A stretch of 64,000 nucleotides of DNA from Bimuria novae-zelandiae CBS 107.79 (lineage: Eukaryota > Ascomycota > Dothideomycetes > Pleosporales > Didymosphaeriaceae): NCBI GenBank assembly GCA_010015655.1, contig ML976675.1:800144-864143 (forward strand). Direction: 5' to 3'. Under the pieces are notes generated by a model. The model was not told the DNA's origin. It was given only the letters and a program-made list of their open reading frames with translations, and did not search any database. Below are positions 34,331 to 44,529 of this stretch, piece after piece (the first letter of the stretch is position 1; each line of letters starts with the position of its first letter). Made by a program: the position numbers and the translations under genes.

Positions 34331-35363
34331 ATGGACAACCGCAGACACCCCAGCTCTTTCCAGCAGCTGGAGAAGCTGGGCGAGGGCACCTATGCGACTG
34401 TGCGTACACTCAGTCTCTCTGCAAGGCAAGTCTAACATTGTGCAGGTGTTCAAGGGCCGCAACCGCCAGACGGGCGAGCTCGTCGCCCTCAAGGAGATCC
34501 ACCTCGACTCGGAGGAAGGCACCCCGTCGACGGCGATCCGTGAGATATCCCTTATGAAGGAATTGAAACACGAGAACATCGTCCTGCTGCACGACGTCAT
34601 CCACACCGAGAACAAGCTGATGCTGGTCTTCGAGTACATGGACAAGGACCTGAAGAAGTACATGGACGTTCGCGGCGACCGCGGCGCCCTCGACCCGCCC
34701 ACCATCAAGTCGTTCATGTACCACCTGCTGCGCGGCATCGCCTTCTGTCACGAGAACCGCGTCCTGCACCGCGACCTCAAGCCGCAGAACCTGCTCATCA
34801 ACACGCGCGGCGTGCTCAAGCTGGCCGACTTCGGTCTTGCACGAGCCTTTGGAATTCCAGTTAACACCTTTTCCAACGAGGTCGTCACGCTGTGGTACCG
34901 TGCACCCGACGTCCTGCTCGGCAGCCGCACCTACAGCACCAGCATCGACATCTGGTCCGCAGGCTGCATCATGGCCGAGATGTACACGGGCAGGCCCCTC
35001 TTCCCAGGAACCACCAACGAGGACCAGCTGCAGAAGATATTCCGGCTCATGGGCACACCCTCGGAGCGCTCGTGGCCAGGCATCTCGCAGTTCCCCGAGT
35101 ACAAGGCGAACTTTCCGGTATACGCAACCCAGGACCTGCGGCTCATCCTGCCCCAGATCGACCAGGTCGGCTTGAGCCTTCTCAACAGCATGCTTCAGCT
35201 GCGCCCTGAAATGCGCATTTCGGCTGCAACTGCCCTCAATCATCCTTGGTTCAACGATCTTCCGCAACGGCAGCAGCAGCACGCCCAGGCCATGGCAGCT
35301 GCCCAGGCCCAGGCACAGCAAGCTCAGATGGGAGGCTACCAAGTTCCACAAGGTGCCTACTGA
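34331..35363 (+). CDS. PHO85: PHO85/PHOA-type cyclin-dependent kinase
   Basis: Exons 34331..34399 and 34446..35363, joined between GEGTYAT and VFKGR by a 46-bp intron, phase 0; 328 aa. Kinase landmarks: GEGTYATV glycine loop, Lys39 (VALKEIHL), cyclin-binding helix PSTAIRE (50-56), catalytic HRDLKPQN with Asp133, DFGLA with Asp151, and the APE-equivalent APDVLLG. The C-terminus is Gln/Ala-rich and ends [12 protein letters not shown]85-family CDKs with Pcl-type cyclins control phosphate response, glycogen and cell-cycle timing; Aspergillus PHOA links phosphate to development. Start: ATG 34331 (CCACCATGG) is the first ATG, although the frame stays open far upstream. Complete and intact. Confidence 0.95.
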
Positions 35364-36478
35364 GCGCTGACTTATTCTTACCTATAGTATCAAAATTGAC
35401 GTATGCGCTCCTACAGATGCGAAGCCCCTGAACGTGTTACGACTACCTCCATTACTACAGATACTACCACCGCCACGACCCATAACACCACCGGAACCCA
35501 AGGACATGGATTTTACAGACTACACCAGCCTGCCGCAACCTCTGCCACCCAAGCCGCCACCATATAAATACGTGAACCTCAGAGACGTCATGGGGCCTCC
35601 ACCGCTACCTGTGCGACTCAGACCGCCACCTGAGCCGTAGCCCGTAACTGCATCACACATGAAATCACTGTTATCAGAGCATCCATCAAGCTGCCGCTCT
35701 AATTACCCTCAGTCACATCACTGTCAGCAACTTTTCATCATTACCTAATGGTTTATCGATCGAAGGAAATGCGAGAAATGAATTGAAATGGCATAGCCTG
35801 GCGTTTCGTAGTACTCGTTAGGGAGCGTCTCTTTACGCGTGGTTGCGGTCTGTTCTTAGGCATACCTGAAGCATTTTTGCCTAGCTCTGGTGCCCTTCTT
35901 AATTTTACCACGTGTCTTTGTCCACACGGAAAGCAGGTTTCTAGCATAAAGTGGCCAATATACAGTTTCGACGCGAATCCAGTTCCTATCCTTCGCATTA
36001 TGTGCTCCTCCTACTTCTACCCCACCAACCAGTACCGTCAGAACGTTCTCACATGTACGCATTCCCAAGCACGTTTCCTCACCCGGTCTTACCCAGACCC
36101 CGCGTCGCTTGCATGCAGCACGTACGAGATTGATGAGCACCTAAGCAGTGAGTAAGCTGGCGTAATGCCAGAGCCGACGAATCATGCGCAGCCGATTAGA
36201 CTAGCGCGGCCTGGTGGGTGTTCGACTGGCGATAGCTTCGCCAGTTCCAGCGAAGGTGTGTGGAATCTGTGGAAGGAGTATTTGGAAGAGGTGGGATTTA
36301 GGTTTGGAGGGGAGCGGTGCGGATGGGTAAGCAGGGCTGGTGCGAGGGGGAGGGGTATATGAGGGGGGAGGGCGCTATTGTGGAGTGTGTGTTGTACGGG
36401 AGTACAGGAGTGCTGAGCTCTTAAACTTTTTGATAAAGAACCTACGTTGAATAGCGGTAGACGATTGAAACTTTGAAA
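35364..36478. other. Intergenic
   Basis: Between the kinase and the catalase-like gene. A Pro-rich open frame (35434..35640) lies in what is probably the kinase 3' UTR and is not called. Nothing else recognised. Confidence 0.45.
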
Positions 36479-37504
36479 ATGCCTCTCTCAGCCGACACCC
36501 AGATCCTCGAAACGGCCACCGGCCTCGTCAACGCCCTGCGCAGTGCTCAACCCCCCGGTACCTCGAAGAGCTTCAGACCCGGTATACATCCCCTTCCCCT
36601 CCCCGTCCCCTCTACCTACCTCTATCAGTATCATCTAACGAGTATCCAAGCCCACGCAAAAGGCCACCTCCTAACCAGCACCTTCACGCCCTCCCCCACC
36701 GCCTCCACCCTCTCCTCCGCCCCACACTTCAACCTCCCCTCCACCCCCCTCACCATCCGCTTCTCCTCCTCCACCGGCCTCCCCGCTATCCAGGACACAG
36801 ACCCTAATTCCAACCCTCGCGGTATCGCGCTGCGCTTCCACATTCCATCCGCCGAGGACGGGAAGCGGCGCCATACCGATATCATAGCGCACTCTACGCC
36901 TTTCTTCCCCGTTCGCTCCGGCGAGGATTTTCTAGCGCTGCTGCAAGCCCTCGGCGCGGGCGGCGATGCGGTGCCTAAGTTTCTGGGGGAGCATCCTGAG
37001 ACGAAGAGGTTTTTAGACGCGCCGAAACCTAGTCCTGAGAGCTTTGCCACGGCGCGGTACTGGGGCGTTAACGCTTTCGTGTTTACGAATGAAGAGGGGA
37101 AGGAGACGACGGTGAGGTATCAGATTGTTCCTGTGGCGGGCGAGCACTCCCTCTCTCCCTCCCAGCTTTCCGACAAGTCGGAAAACTACCTCTTCGAGGA
37201 ACTCGCGCCGCGCCTCTCCAAATCCCCCATCGTGTTTAAATTGCAGGCGCAGATCGCGCAAGAGGGCGATGTCACGGACGACGCGACGGTGCTGTGGCCG
37301 GAGGAGAGGGAGGTCGTCGAGTTGGGCGAGGTGAGGATTGAGAAGGTGAAAGGTGATGAGGAGAGTTTGAGCGAGCAGAAAAAGGTGATATTTGATCCGG
37401 TGCCGAGGGTGAAGGGGGTGAGGGCGAGTGCGGATCCGTTGGTCGAGATGAGGGCGAATATTTATTTGGTTAGTGGGAGGGAGAGGAGGGAGGCGGAGGC
37501 GTGA
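36479..37504 (+). CDS. Small catalase-like heme protein (SrpA type)
   Basis: Exons 36479..36581 and 36651..37504, joined in the Ala codon of FRPAHAKGHL by a 69-bp intron; 318 aa, far shorter than classical catalases (480-750) but right for the small catalase-related class. The motif PAHAKGHLLTSTFTPSPTAS carries the His expected distally above the heme. SSTGLPAIQDTDPNSNPRGI and ALRFHI correspond to the catalase GFA(V/L)KF segment. YWGVNAFVFTNEEGKETTVR and the PV..HSLS segment complete the core. A proximal Tyr-containing helix as in long catalases is not obvious. Peroxide-dependent oxidation is likely; true catalase activity is uncertain. No signal peptide or clear peroxisomal signal. Start ATG 36479 is two codons after a TTG. 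Confidence 0.85.
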   Translation: MPLSADTQILETATGLVNALRSAQPPGTSKSFRPGIHPLPLPVPSTYLYQYHLTSIQAHAKGHLLTSTFTPSPTASTLSSAPHFNLPSTPLTIRFSSSTGLPAIQDTDPNSNPRGIALRFHIPSAEDGKRRHTDIIAHSTPFFPVRSGEDFLALLQALGAGGDAVPKFLGEHPETKRFLDAPKPSPESFATARYWGVNAFVFTNEEGKETTVRYQIVPVAGEHSLSPSQLSDKSENYLFEELAPRLSKSPIVFKLQAQIAQEGDVTDDATVLWPEEREVVELGEVRIEKVKGDEESLSEQKKVIFDPVPRVKGVRASADPLVEMRANIYLVSGRERREAEA

Positions 37505-38099
37505 GGGGCGAGGGGTGAGGGGTTAGTGTTTGGTTGAACAGAGCGCTTGGGGAGGGAGAGTGTGGGGTGGTGCTTGTCTGTTCAGTTAGCATGTTAGGTT
37601 TTGGGAATTCATCCTGCGTTCGAGATGCGACATCTGGAGTTCGTTCGGACGAGGACGATAGTTCTCTTCATTCATTCTCATCAGGTCCGTGTCTTGACCG
37701 ACGCGTTGACTCACGGAGATGACCGAGCCAGTATACATGATTAGGGCTTTTCAAAGAGATTTCGATTAATTGGGTAAGTGATTGTGACGAGGTCGCTACA
37801 GATGCAGGTGCCAGCTATACATTAAAGCACGTGGTAATACTTGGCGCGTTATTGCACGCTGATAATTACAGTCGGTAAGCTGTCGGTTAAAGCAGACTGC
37901 TCGTGGCAGTCGTACACTGATAGCTGGGACATTCCACGGACGATACACATAGACCCATTACTTTTATCCTTCCTCCTTGGAGCACTTGAACAATTGGCTA
38001 TTGTCTATTGTCTATTATGCATAGATGATAGGAGCATGTTGACCGCTCGCGCGACCATCTGTACTGCTGCATGTCGGATGGTCACACCGCTTGCACCTT
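37505..38099. other. Intergenic flank of the transposon
   Basis: No coding signal recognised; leads into the minisatellite that hosts the Fot1/pogo-like element. Confidence 0.45.
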
Positions 38100-38143
38100 G
38101 GCACTCGGTTGCGGGTAATGCATCAGGCACTCGGTTGCGGGTA

Positions 38144-38213
38144 CTCGCCCCACACGCCAACCAGAGGTTGGCCCTACGCAGCCCAACGTAACTTCGCAGC
38201 CTAACGTAACTTT
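38144..38213 (+). repeat. Left terminal inverted repeat of the Fot1/pogo-like element
   Basis: Begins CTCGCCCCACACGCCAACC right after the target TA. Differs from the right TIR by A for G at its positions 20 and 33. Confidence 0.88.
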
Positions 38214-39962
38214 TTGTCGCGGATTTTTCTATTTTCTTAATAAACAACCTATAACCATGCCTAAATATTATAGCGAGAGCTATAAAATTAAGTAACGTAT
38301 TTTTAATTATCTCTTTAGTTTTTCTAGCTTAGAAATACCTAATTTTGCAGCTGCAGCACGCGAATAGAGCGTGCCTATTTCGCGACTTTAAGCGCGCGCT
38401 AGAGGCCGGATCAGCCGCTATAACCATAGCGGCACGAATCTACGACTCTTAGAGACCCAGGATAAAGCGCTAAAGTCATATATACGTTACTACGACACTA
38501 TTAGCATGCTATGCCTTATACTATAGTTAAAAAGTACTACTTAATATATCCTTAATCGCGTGCACCTCGATAGCAGAGCTCCCTTACTTAGTAAGGACTA
38601 GCTATCGCGATAGCTATTAAGAAATCTAGACTATTGCTGTATAAAGCAAAAGTCGCAGTATATTAATTATATAGTAATAGTAACGTTTAAAGCTTATAGC
38701 TATTATTTTATTAAGCTTAAAAAGGTGATATACACCTACAGCGTTACTTTATTAGACACCTATAATATGGACGAAACTGGCTTTCGCATAGGCATTAGTA
38801 GTAATTAATAAATTATTACTATAAAGTTTAATTATCTTTATATTTCTGCGTTAGAGACGTCGCGCGATTATATTATAAGTATTAAATTAATCTTTAATAA
38901 TAGAGAGGTGCTCGAACCTATACTCGTTATATAGGCTATTAATTACCTTTATTACTAGTATATAAATACGGCGCTGCCTAATAGCTATATAATCGCTATA
39001 TTAATATTAAGATACGCTAATAACTTTATTTTAATAAAGTAACTAAAGTTCTTTAAAATACAAACGCGCGCGCGCTAAAAAGGCGTATAGTAATTACTTA
39101 TATTTAATAGATTTAGTAGCCACCTTATTATTAAGTTTATATAGTTCTGCGATAATTATAAGATACTCCCCTTCTTACTATTACTATATTTATTACATTA
39201 TCTGCAGCCTCTAGACGTCGTCTATTTTTAGCTATTAAAGCAGAATTACAAAAAGGCTATAGAGATGGCCACCCGAACTGGCTATATAGACTTTAATAAA
39301 GTCGAATTTCTACATGCGATCTATAGGATTAGGATAGATATATTTAAGCGCAGCACAATCTTAAGCGCCTAAAAAAAAGCTAGGATTTTTTTATTTAATT
39401 TAGAGCTTGTTTATATAAAGCTGCCAGCACCTATTTAGACGCTATCCCTATTAGTTCTATCTGCTATTAATTCGAGCCCTATTGCCAATACACCTACAGC
39501 ATATTAGCGGCAGCATCAAAAAATGTCGCGCGCCCTAGAGAGAAGCAATATATCAAGCAGGAGGCTTACAAAATTCCTAGAAAGCTCGCAATTGCTAATT
39601 AATAGTCTTACGCTAGCCTAGCGCGACCTTATAGATATTACTATAATAGCTTAATAACGCTAAAAAAGGCAGATTAAAGATAAAAGGCTAGTATAAAAAG
39701 ATAGTATAGTAACTATTAAAGCAGCGCGATAAGTAATTAATTAACGTATAAAGCTTAAGGCTTAAAAGGTTACTTAAAAGGCTATAAAAACGTACAAGGA
39801 CGCCTACTTACAGAGCCTATAAAATTAGCCCTAATAGGTCCTATCTCTTAGAGAGATAACTGTAGATCCTGCCCTACTTGCTACACCAACTCCACTGTAT
39901 ATTAGCCCATATAATTGAAGTCTACGCTGTCAAAAGACTAGATCAATTTCGATTCTTTATAC

Positions 39963-40032
39963 AAAGTTACGTTAGGCTGCGAAGTTACGTTGGGCTGCGC
40001 AGGGCCAACCTCCGGTTGGCGTGTGGGGCGAG
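39963..40032 (-). repeat. Right terminal inverted repeat of the Fot1/pogo-like element
   Basis: Reverse complement of the left TIR with two transitions; ends GGTTGGCGTGTGGGGCGAG before the duplicated TA. Confidence 0.88.
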
Positions 40033-40125
40033 TAATGCATCTAGGCACTCGGTTGCGGGTAATTCATCTAGGCACTCAGTTGCGGGTAATTCATCTAGGC
40101 ACTCGGTTGCGGGTAATTCAGGTAC

Positions 40126-41987
40126 CAATGCAAGAATCGCATGAATGTGCAGAAGCGAGAGCGCAACTTTGAACGTTATGCGGGGAATACTGCAATAATG
40201 GATGCCGGAACTGTCATTATTAGGTTAGCAGGGTTAACATCTGGTGTAAGCGAAGTATTCAGCGAGGGACGTCCTGTCGGAGAAGGCCCCGGAGAGTCCA
40301 CATGATCCCCTGCAAAACAAATTTCAATGCTTATCCAATAGCAGCGGAGCTTTTTTGACCTCAACAGAGCGCTTGAGGCCTCGACAGACGTATCGTGGAG
40401 GCGTGCTGACCGTAGCACTGTCATGCCATTATTAGCCGAACGCGGAGTTGGTGAACCCTCGGAGGCCATCGATGCCACGTTCTCGAGCACGTATGGCCCT
40501 TCCTTTTGCTGTTCTCAAGATCGGTATGTGTATCGCGACTGGAGCCGAGAGAATGACATGGAGCCACTGTGCAGCTGCTGTAGGCGATGAGGGTGTGTTG
40601 GCGCACAGTGTTATAGCCCGGATTATGGGCGAGATGAACGCCCCAGGATATGACTGAGCACGGCCCCATATATGCAAGAAAGCATCGTATTCCGACATAC
40701 TGTAGTTGACGGTCTGCCGGGGCATTTCCTTTGACGTGGCGAAGCGTCGAGGTAGGACGATGATGGCAGATGCGACTTCTGGGGCGGACTGTTACCACCT
40801 TGTAGTGCAAGATGCGATAGGACGATCGCAATACACAGTCACTTGGAAAGGTTTGGGGTAACAATTGAAAATGGGAGCTCGTGTACGTGTCCGTCGCACG
40901 GATAAGAATAGTGGGAGCAGCCGCGCTGACAGGCGGTACGTCGCCAATGATATCGTCTCTCTTCCGCCACTAGGGCAACGTCCTGGATTTCGGTTCATTT
41001 ATTCTTGTGTGGCGGACGCAGCATGGATGACAGATCGCCCTGTCTGGGAAAATGTCCTAGGCCCCGGGAGATCCTGGTCAGCTGTTGCTATAGTTTGCTT
41101 GGGCGCAGCTATAATGGCACGACCTACACCCCCTCAGCCTACCTCGACGCAAGCCAACGACGCCCTCGCACAGCTATAGGTCCATGTGGTCATGGTATCA
41201 CTGTCAGCATCCAGACGACGCTGATGAAGTGCAGATGCCGTCTTATGCTAAGCGCGCACCGATGTGCTCGCACAGTGAGGGACGGGATGCCGTTCTTCAC
41301 ATATATGTTCTGCAATGTAGTGTCTCAGAGTAGATGTCACTACTCTCTCGGTATCAACGGTAGCTTGTGAGTTTCTTCAAAATTCCTGGTGGGGCTGTCG
41401 TTGCACTTGACCCTCCTTGGTTGACCTAGAACCACAGTGACCGCCACTCGGTCCCCGTTTCACTCATACTGAGCGTGTCACGTCGTGCAAACGCGCTCCC
41501 TGCGCCCTTCACCCGCTACCCCAAACGGTGTGGCCAGCCTTGCTTCTCAAGGGCATCACAGCATAAGCTTGTAAAGCCCACATTCCGGATAGCGCGTGTC
41601 GTTGACGCATTCACTTCGCCTGTCTCGAGCAAACGCAATAAGCGACATATAGGCGACAGGACTTTCGATTACCCGATCGCGACTTCCTCAACAACAACCC
41701 GCGACCAGACGCACCTTCCCTCCCTGGCAGCCACATCTATCCGCGCAGCATTTCGAATTAAGGACGATTTACCGACGCTGCCGCGCCAGCAGCATATTCC
41801 CTTCCCTTGTACAAGAAACTCAAGTCCACCACCGAGCTCTCGTGCGGGTCCATGTGTTCGGACATCTGAAGAGAGCACGGCGGCATCTCGCCCGCGTGTG
41901 TTATTGCCATCCATGAGCGGGCGCTAACAGACTGGATACGGCCGTACCTTACACAAGCACTTCCTCTGTCCCTAACGTGGCCTCACA
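40126..41987. other. Intergenic
   Basis: About 1.9 kb between the minisatellite and the GPCR gene. Several short open frames on both strands, none with a recognisable family or consistent splice structure. It includes the GPCR promoter at its right end. Confidence 0.45.
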
Positions 41988-43596
41988 ATGGCGCGGGGTC
42001 TCTCCGCCCGAGAGATGATGGCCGTCCAGGTGTCAGAAAGAACTATGAGTGTGCTCTCCATTGTGGGATCGCTCTTCATAATCTCTACCTTCCTCAAGTG
42101 GCACTACTTCCGGAAGCCCATCAACCGCTTAGTCTTCTACGCCTCCTTTGGTAACATGTTGACTAACGTTGCAACCCTGATATCGATATCTGCTATGCCG
42201 GGGTATAGTGCAGGCTACCGCTCGCTATGCGAGTTCCAAGGCATCTTGATTCAGTGGTAAGTACGGCCATGTTAGAGTGTAATGTGTATTGACTGTTGCA
42301 GGTTCCTGATGGCGGACACTTTATGGGTGTTCACCATGGCCTTGAACGTCATGCTTGTCTTCTTCCGCGGCTACGATTCCAGACAACTACTCCGCCTCGA
42401 GAAGTGGTACTTCCTCTTCTGCTATGGAGGACCAGGAGCGATCGCCATAGCATATATCATCATGAATCGCTATGGAGCTTATCGTGGGAAGATTATTGGT
42501 CCCGCCACGATATGGTGCTGGGTTGGTAAAGACGTTGAGTGGATGCGTCTTGCGTTCTTCTACGCTCCCATCTGGTTTGTCGAGCCGACCTTGTGTACGC
42601 TTGCATCCTGCTCACAGCTGATAGGGTTATTGTCTGCGCTACTATGTGCATCTACATTGTCACCGGACGTCAGATCTTCAAGAAACGTGCGGAGCTGCGC
42701 TCCTTCACCAGATTACCCGACCAGGAAATGGGCAACACAGTCACTAATCCGTTCGCCGCGATGGACTTCCGCAATATCAAGGTCGAAACCGAAATGAAAG
42801 TCGAAACTTCCTGGCAAACAACGTCGATAGACCAAGATTCGGCCACTGCATATCCACCGTCGCGTACTTCGTTTTCGAGCACCAAAGCACTGTCTGAACC
42901 GGTCGAAGTCCGCGCGATATCGTCATCTCCTCAACCGTCTGCGCCAGCAAGAAGTGTACTTCGACACGAAGACGGACCACGCACCGGCTACAAAGCTACT
43001 GCTTTTTCCACCAACCAAGCACCCAGCCTGGAAGGAAAAGACACCCACTCCTTTTCAATCACCCAACACAGCCCAAACAGGCGCCGGACTGCTGCCGTAG
43101 AAGGCAACGCCGCCGCATGGGGTTATTTCAAAGTCGCTTTCCTCATGTTCGCCGCTCTCTTCATCGTATGGGTAAGCTGACCTCCCCAACCCTAGCATTG
43201 AAGTCTTACACATCTAATCCCCAACAGGTCCCGAGCACAGTCAACAGACTCCAGCAGTTCGTCGACAAAGAGCACTCCATCTTCGGGCTCAACCTAGCCT
43301 CCGCGCTCGTGCTACCCCTGCAAGGTTTCTGGAACTCCATGATATACATCTCGACGACCTGGCCCGAGTGCAGGCGTGCGCTCGCAGATACGCTGGACGC
43401 AGTTTCCAGCTTCAGGAGAAACAGGCGGGAGCGCTCGGCGAAGAAGAGGGGTACTCCAGCGTCGACTTCGGATCGGCGCCTGGAGACTCCGATTTCCCTA
43501 GGCGCGATGAAGCGCACGCCGGAGTCGCAGCGGTATGTGCAGTCGGTATCCAGCGCGGCGAATACGGTGCGGAATGTTCCTGCGAGCGGGCCATAG
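41988..43596 (+). CDS. cAMP-receptor-like (Git3/CAR-type) G-protein-coupled receptor
   Basis: Four exons: 41988..42256, 42302..42574, 42625..43171, 43228..43596; 485 aa, phases 2, 2 and 0 matching. The third exon is joined by a 50-bp GTTTGT..TAG intron giving YAPIW-VIVCATMCIYIVTGR; other joins fail in frame. Seven membrane helices: about 18-40, 47-70, 86-112, 122-142, 160-195, 367-385 and 400-425. A long Ser/Thr-rich third cytoplasmic loop (about 200-365) and a basic tail (RRNRRERSAKKRG) follow the pattern of fungal class-V cAMP-receptor-like GPCRs (Git3-like, GprC-H group). These sense carbon sources or unknown ligands and signal through G-alpha to adenylate cyclase. The ligand here is unknown. 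Confidence 0.87.
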
Positions 43597-44529
43597 CATT
43601 GTTTTCCAAGCTGCTCTACAAAAATTTCTGGGTCGCTAGTAGGGTCTTGGACAACTCACGGTGCGATGGAACGCATCGGACAGTGTTGAGAAAGACCGGG
43701 ATAAACCTAAACCAGCTGTCGGTAAAGTACGGCCCTTGCGATCTTGTAGCACCCTTCCGGCCTCGGCCATTGAGTTTCCAGCTTCTTGTGTATACTGATG
43801 TTGTTCATTTGTCTCGGGTGTGTGACTGCCGAGCTCTTCGTGTCATTGATTCATTATTCCTCCATAATTCCTCGAATCAGTTGTCACTCATTTCCGCCGG
43901 GAATTTTGGGTGTTATGGAGCCCCGAGAGATGAACGCGGTGATAGTGAAGAGGGACGATAGGGTGAAGAGGAGGAGCAGGCGTGCGGGTATGTTGATGGT
44001 GGATTATGCGCTGAGAATAGTGTTCCCAGTTCTAGATTTGACAGAGGGAAAGTGGACAGGAGAGTTCCTGCGCATGCGTGCCTTATACGTGTTATTTGGA
44101 AGGGATAGAAGCACAGTGCCTCGAGCGTTGAATGGAGTGGGGAGTATTGCGCGCAGCCATATCGCGGGTTGGACCCCGATGCATGGCAACGCACTGTTCA
44201 GGATATGGTCGACTGTGGGATGCCGAGGGGCGGCTTGGGTTGGCATACTCGTACAATGTTGTTGATTCCTATGCATGAGAATTATTCCTCGTTGGGGGCA
44301 TGCAGCTGTTAAATAGCAAAAAATGTGTTGTGGTGGCAGCTGGGTTGTCAGAGCACAGTCGAGATATAGATGGTTCTGACGTTTGCTCACCGGTTCTATA
44401 TATTCGGCCAGCATTCTGTCGGTCTGTGGCAGACTTGTTTTTTTCTTCGATCGCCTGCTAGCTCTATTCCCTTTAGACCTCGACAGGACCGTCCTCCTCA
44501 GCTTCGGGATCCTTTGTTCTTTTTCGGCG
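43597..44529. other. Intergenic
   Basis: 3' flank of the GPCR gene and of the CorA-like relic. No conserved protein or RNA signal is seen in either strand. Confidence 0.45.

Larger units (their letters stand above)
38144..40032 (+). mobile_element. Fot1/pogo-like Tc1-mariner transposon, RIP-degraded
   Basis: 1,889 bp with 70-bp terminal inverted repeats (38144..38213 and 39963..40032) that differ at two positions, flanked by a TA duplication (38142-38143 and 40033-40034). Each terminus holds a subterminal direct repeat (AACGTAACTTCGCAGCC-like). The interior is extremely rich in TA. A transposase frame can be followed from MPKYYSESYKIK (38257) with many internal stops. Recognisable pogo/Fot1 pieces are YNMDETGFRIGI (about 38763, first catalytic Asp of the DDE triad) and LQPLDVVYF near 39211. 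Stops and TIR mismatches are of the C:G to T:A type expected of RIP. It is not autonomous. Confidence 0.9.
38100..40125 (+). repeat. 27-bp minisatellite split by a transposon
   Basis: A unit of about 27 bp beginning GGCACTCGGTTGCGGGTA and ending ATGCATCTA or ATTCATCTA occurs about five times: from 38100 and 38126 on the left, and from 40044, 40071 and 40098 on the right. The left copy is cut after GCGGGTA and the right flank resumes TAATGCATCTA, so one unit was split at its TA. The units are directly adjacent, so this is not a CRISPR-like array. Confidence 0.85.

Noticed and set aside
35434..35640. Pro-rich 68-codon open frame after the kinase
   Set aside because: It probably lies in the 3' UTR, starts without good context, and has no family; composition alone is not enough.
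38100..40125. Short regular repeats that could suggest a CRISPR-like array
   Set aside because: The units are directly adjacent with no spacers, and the organism is a fungus; it is a minisatellite.
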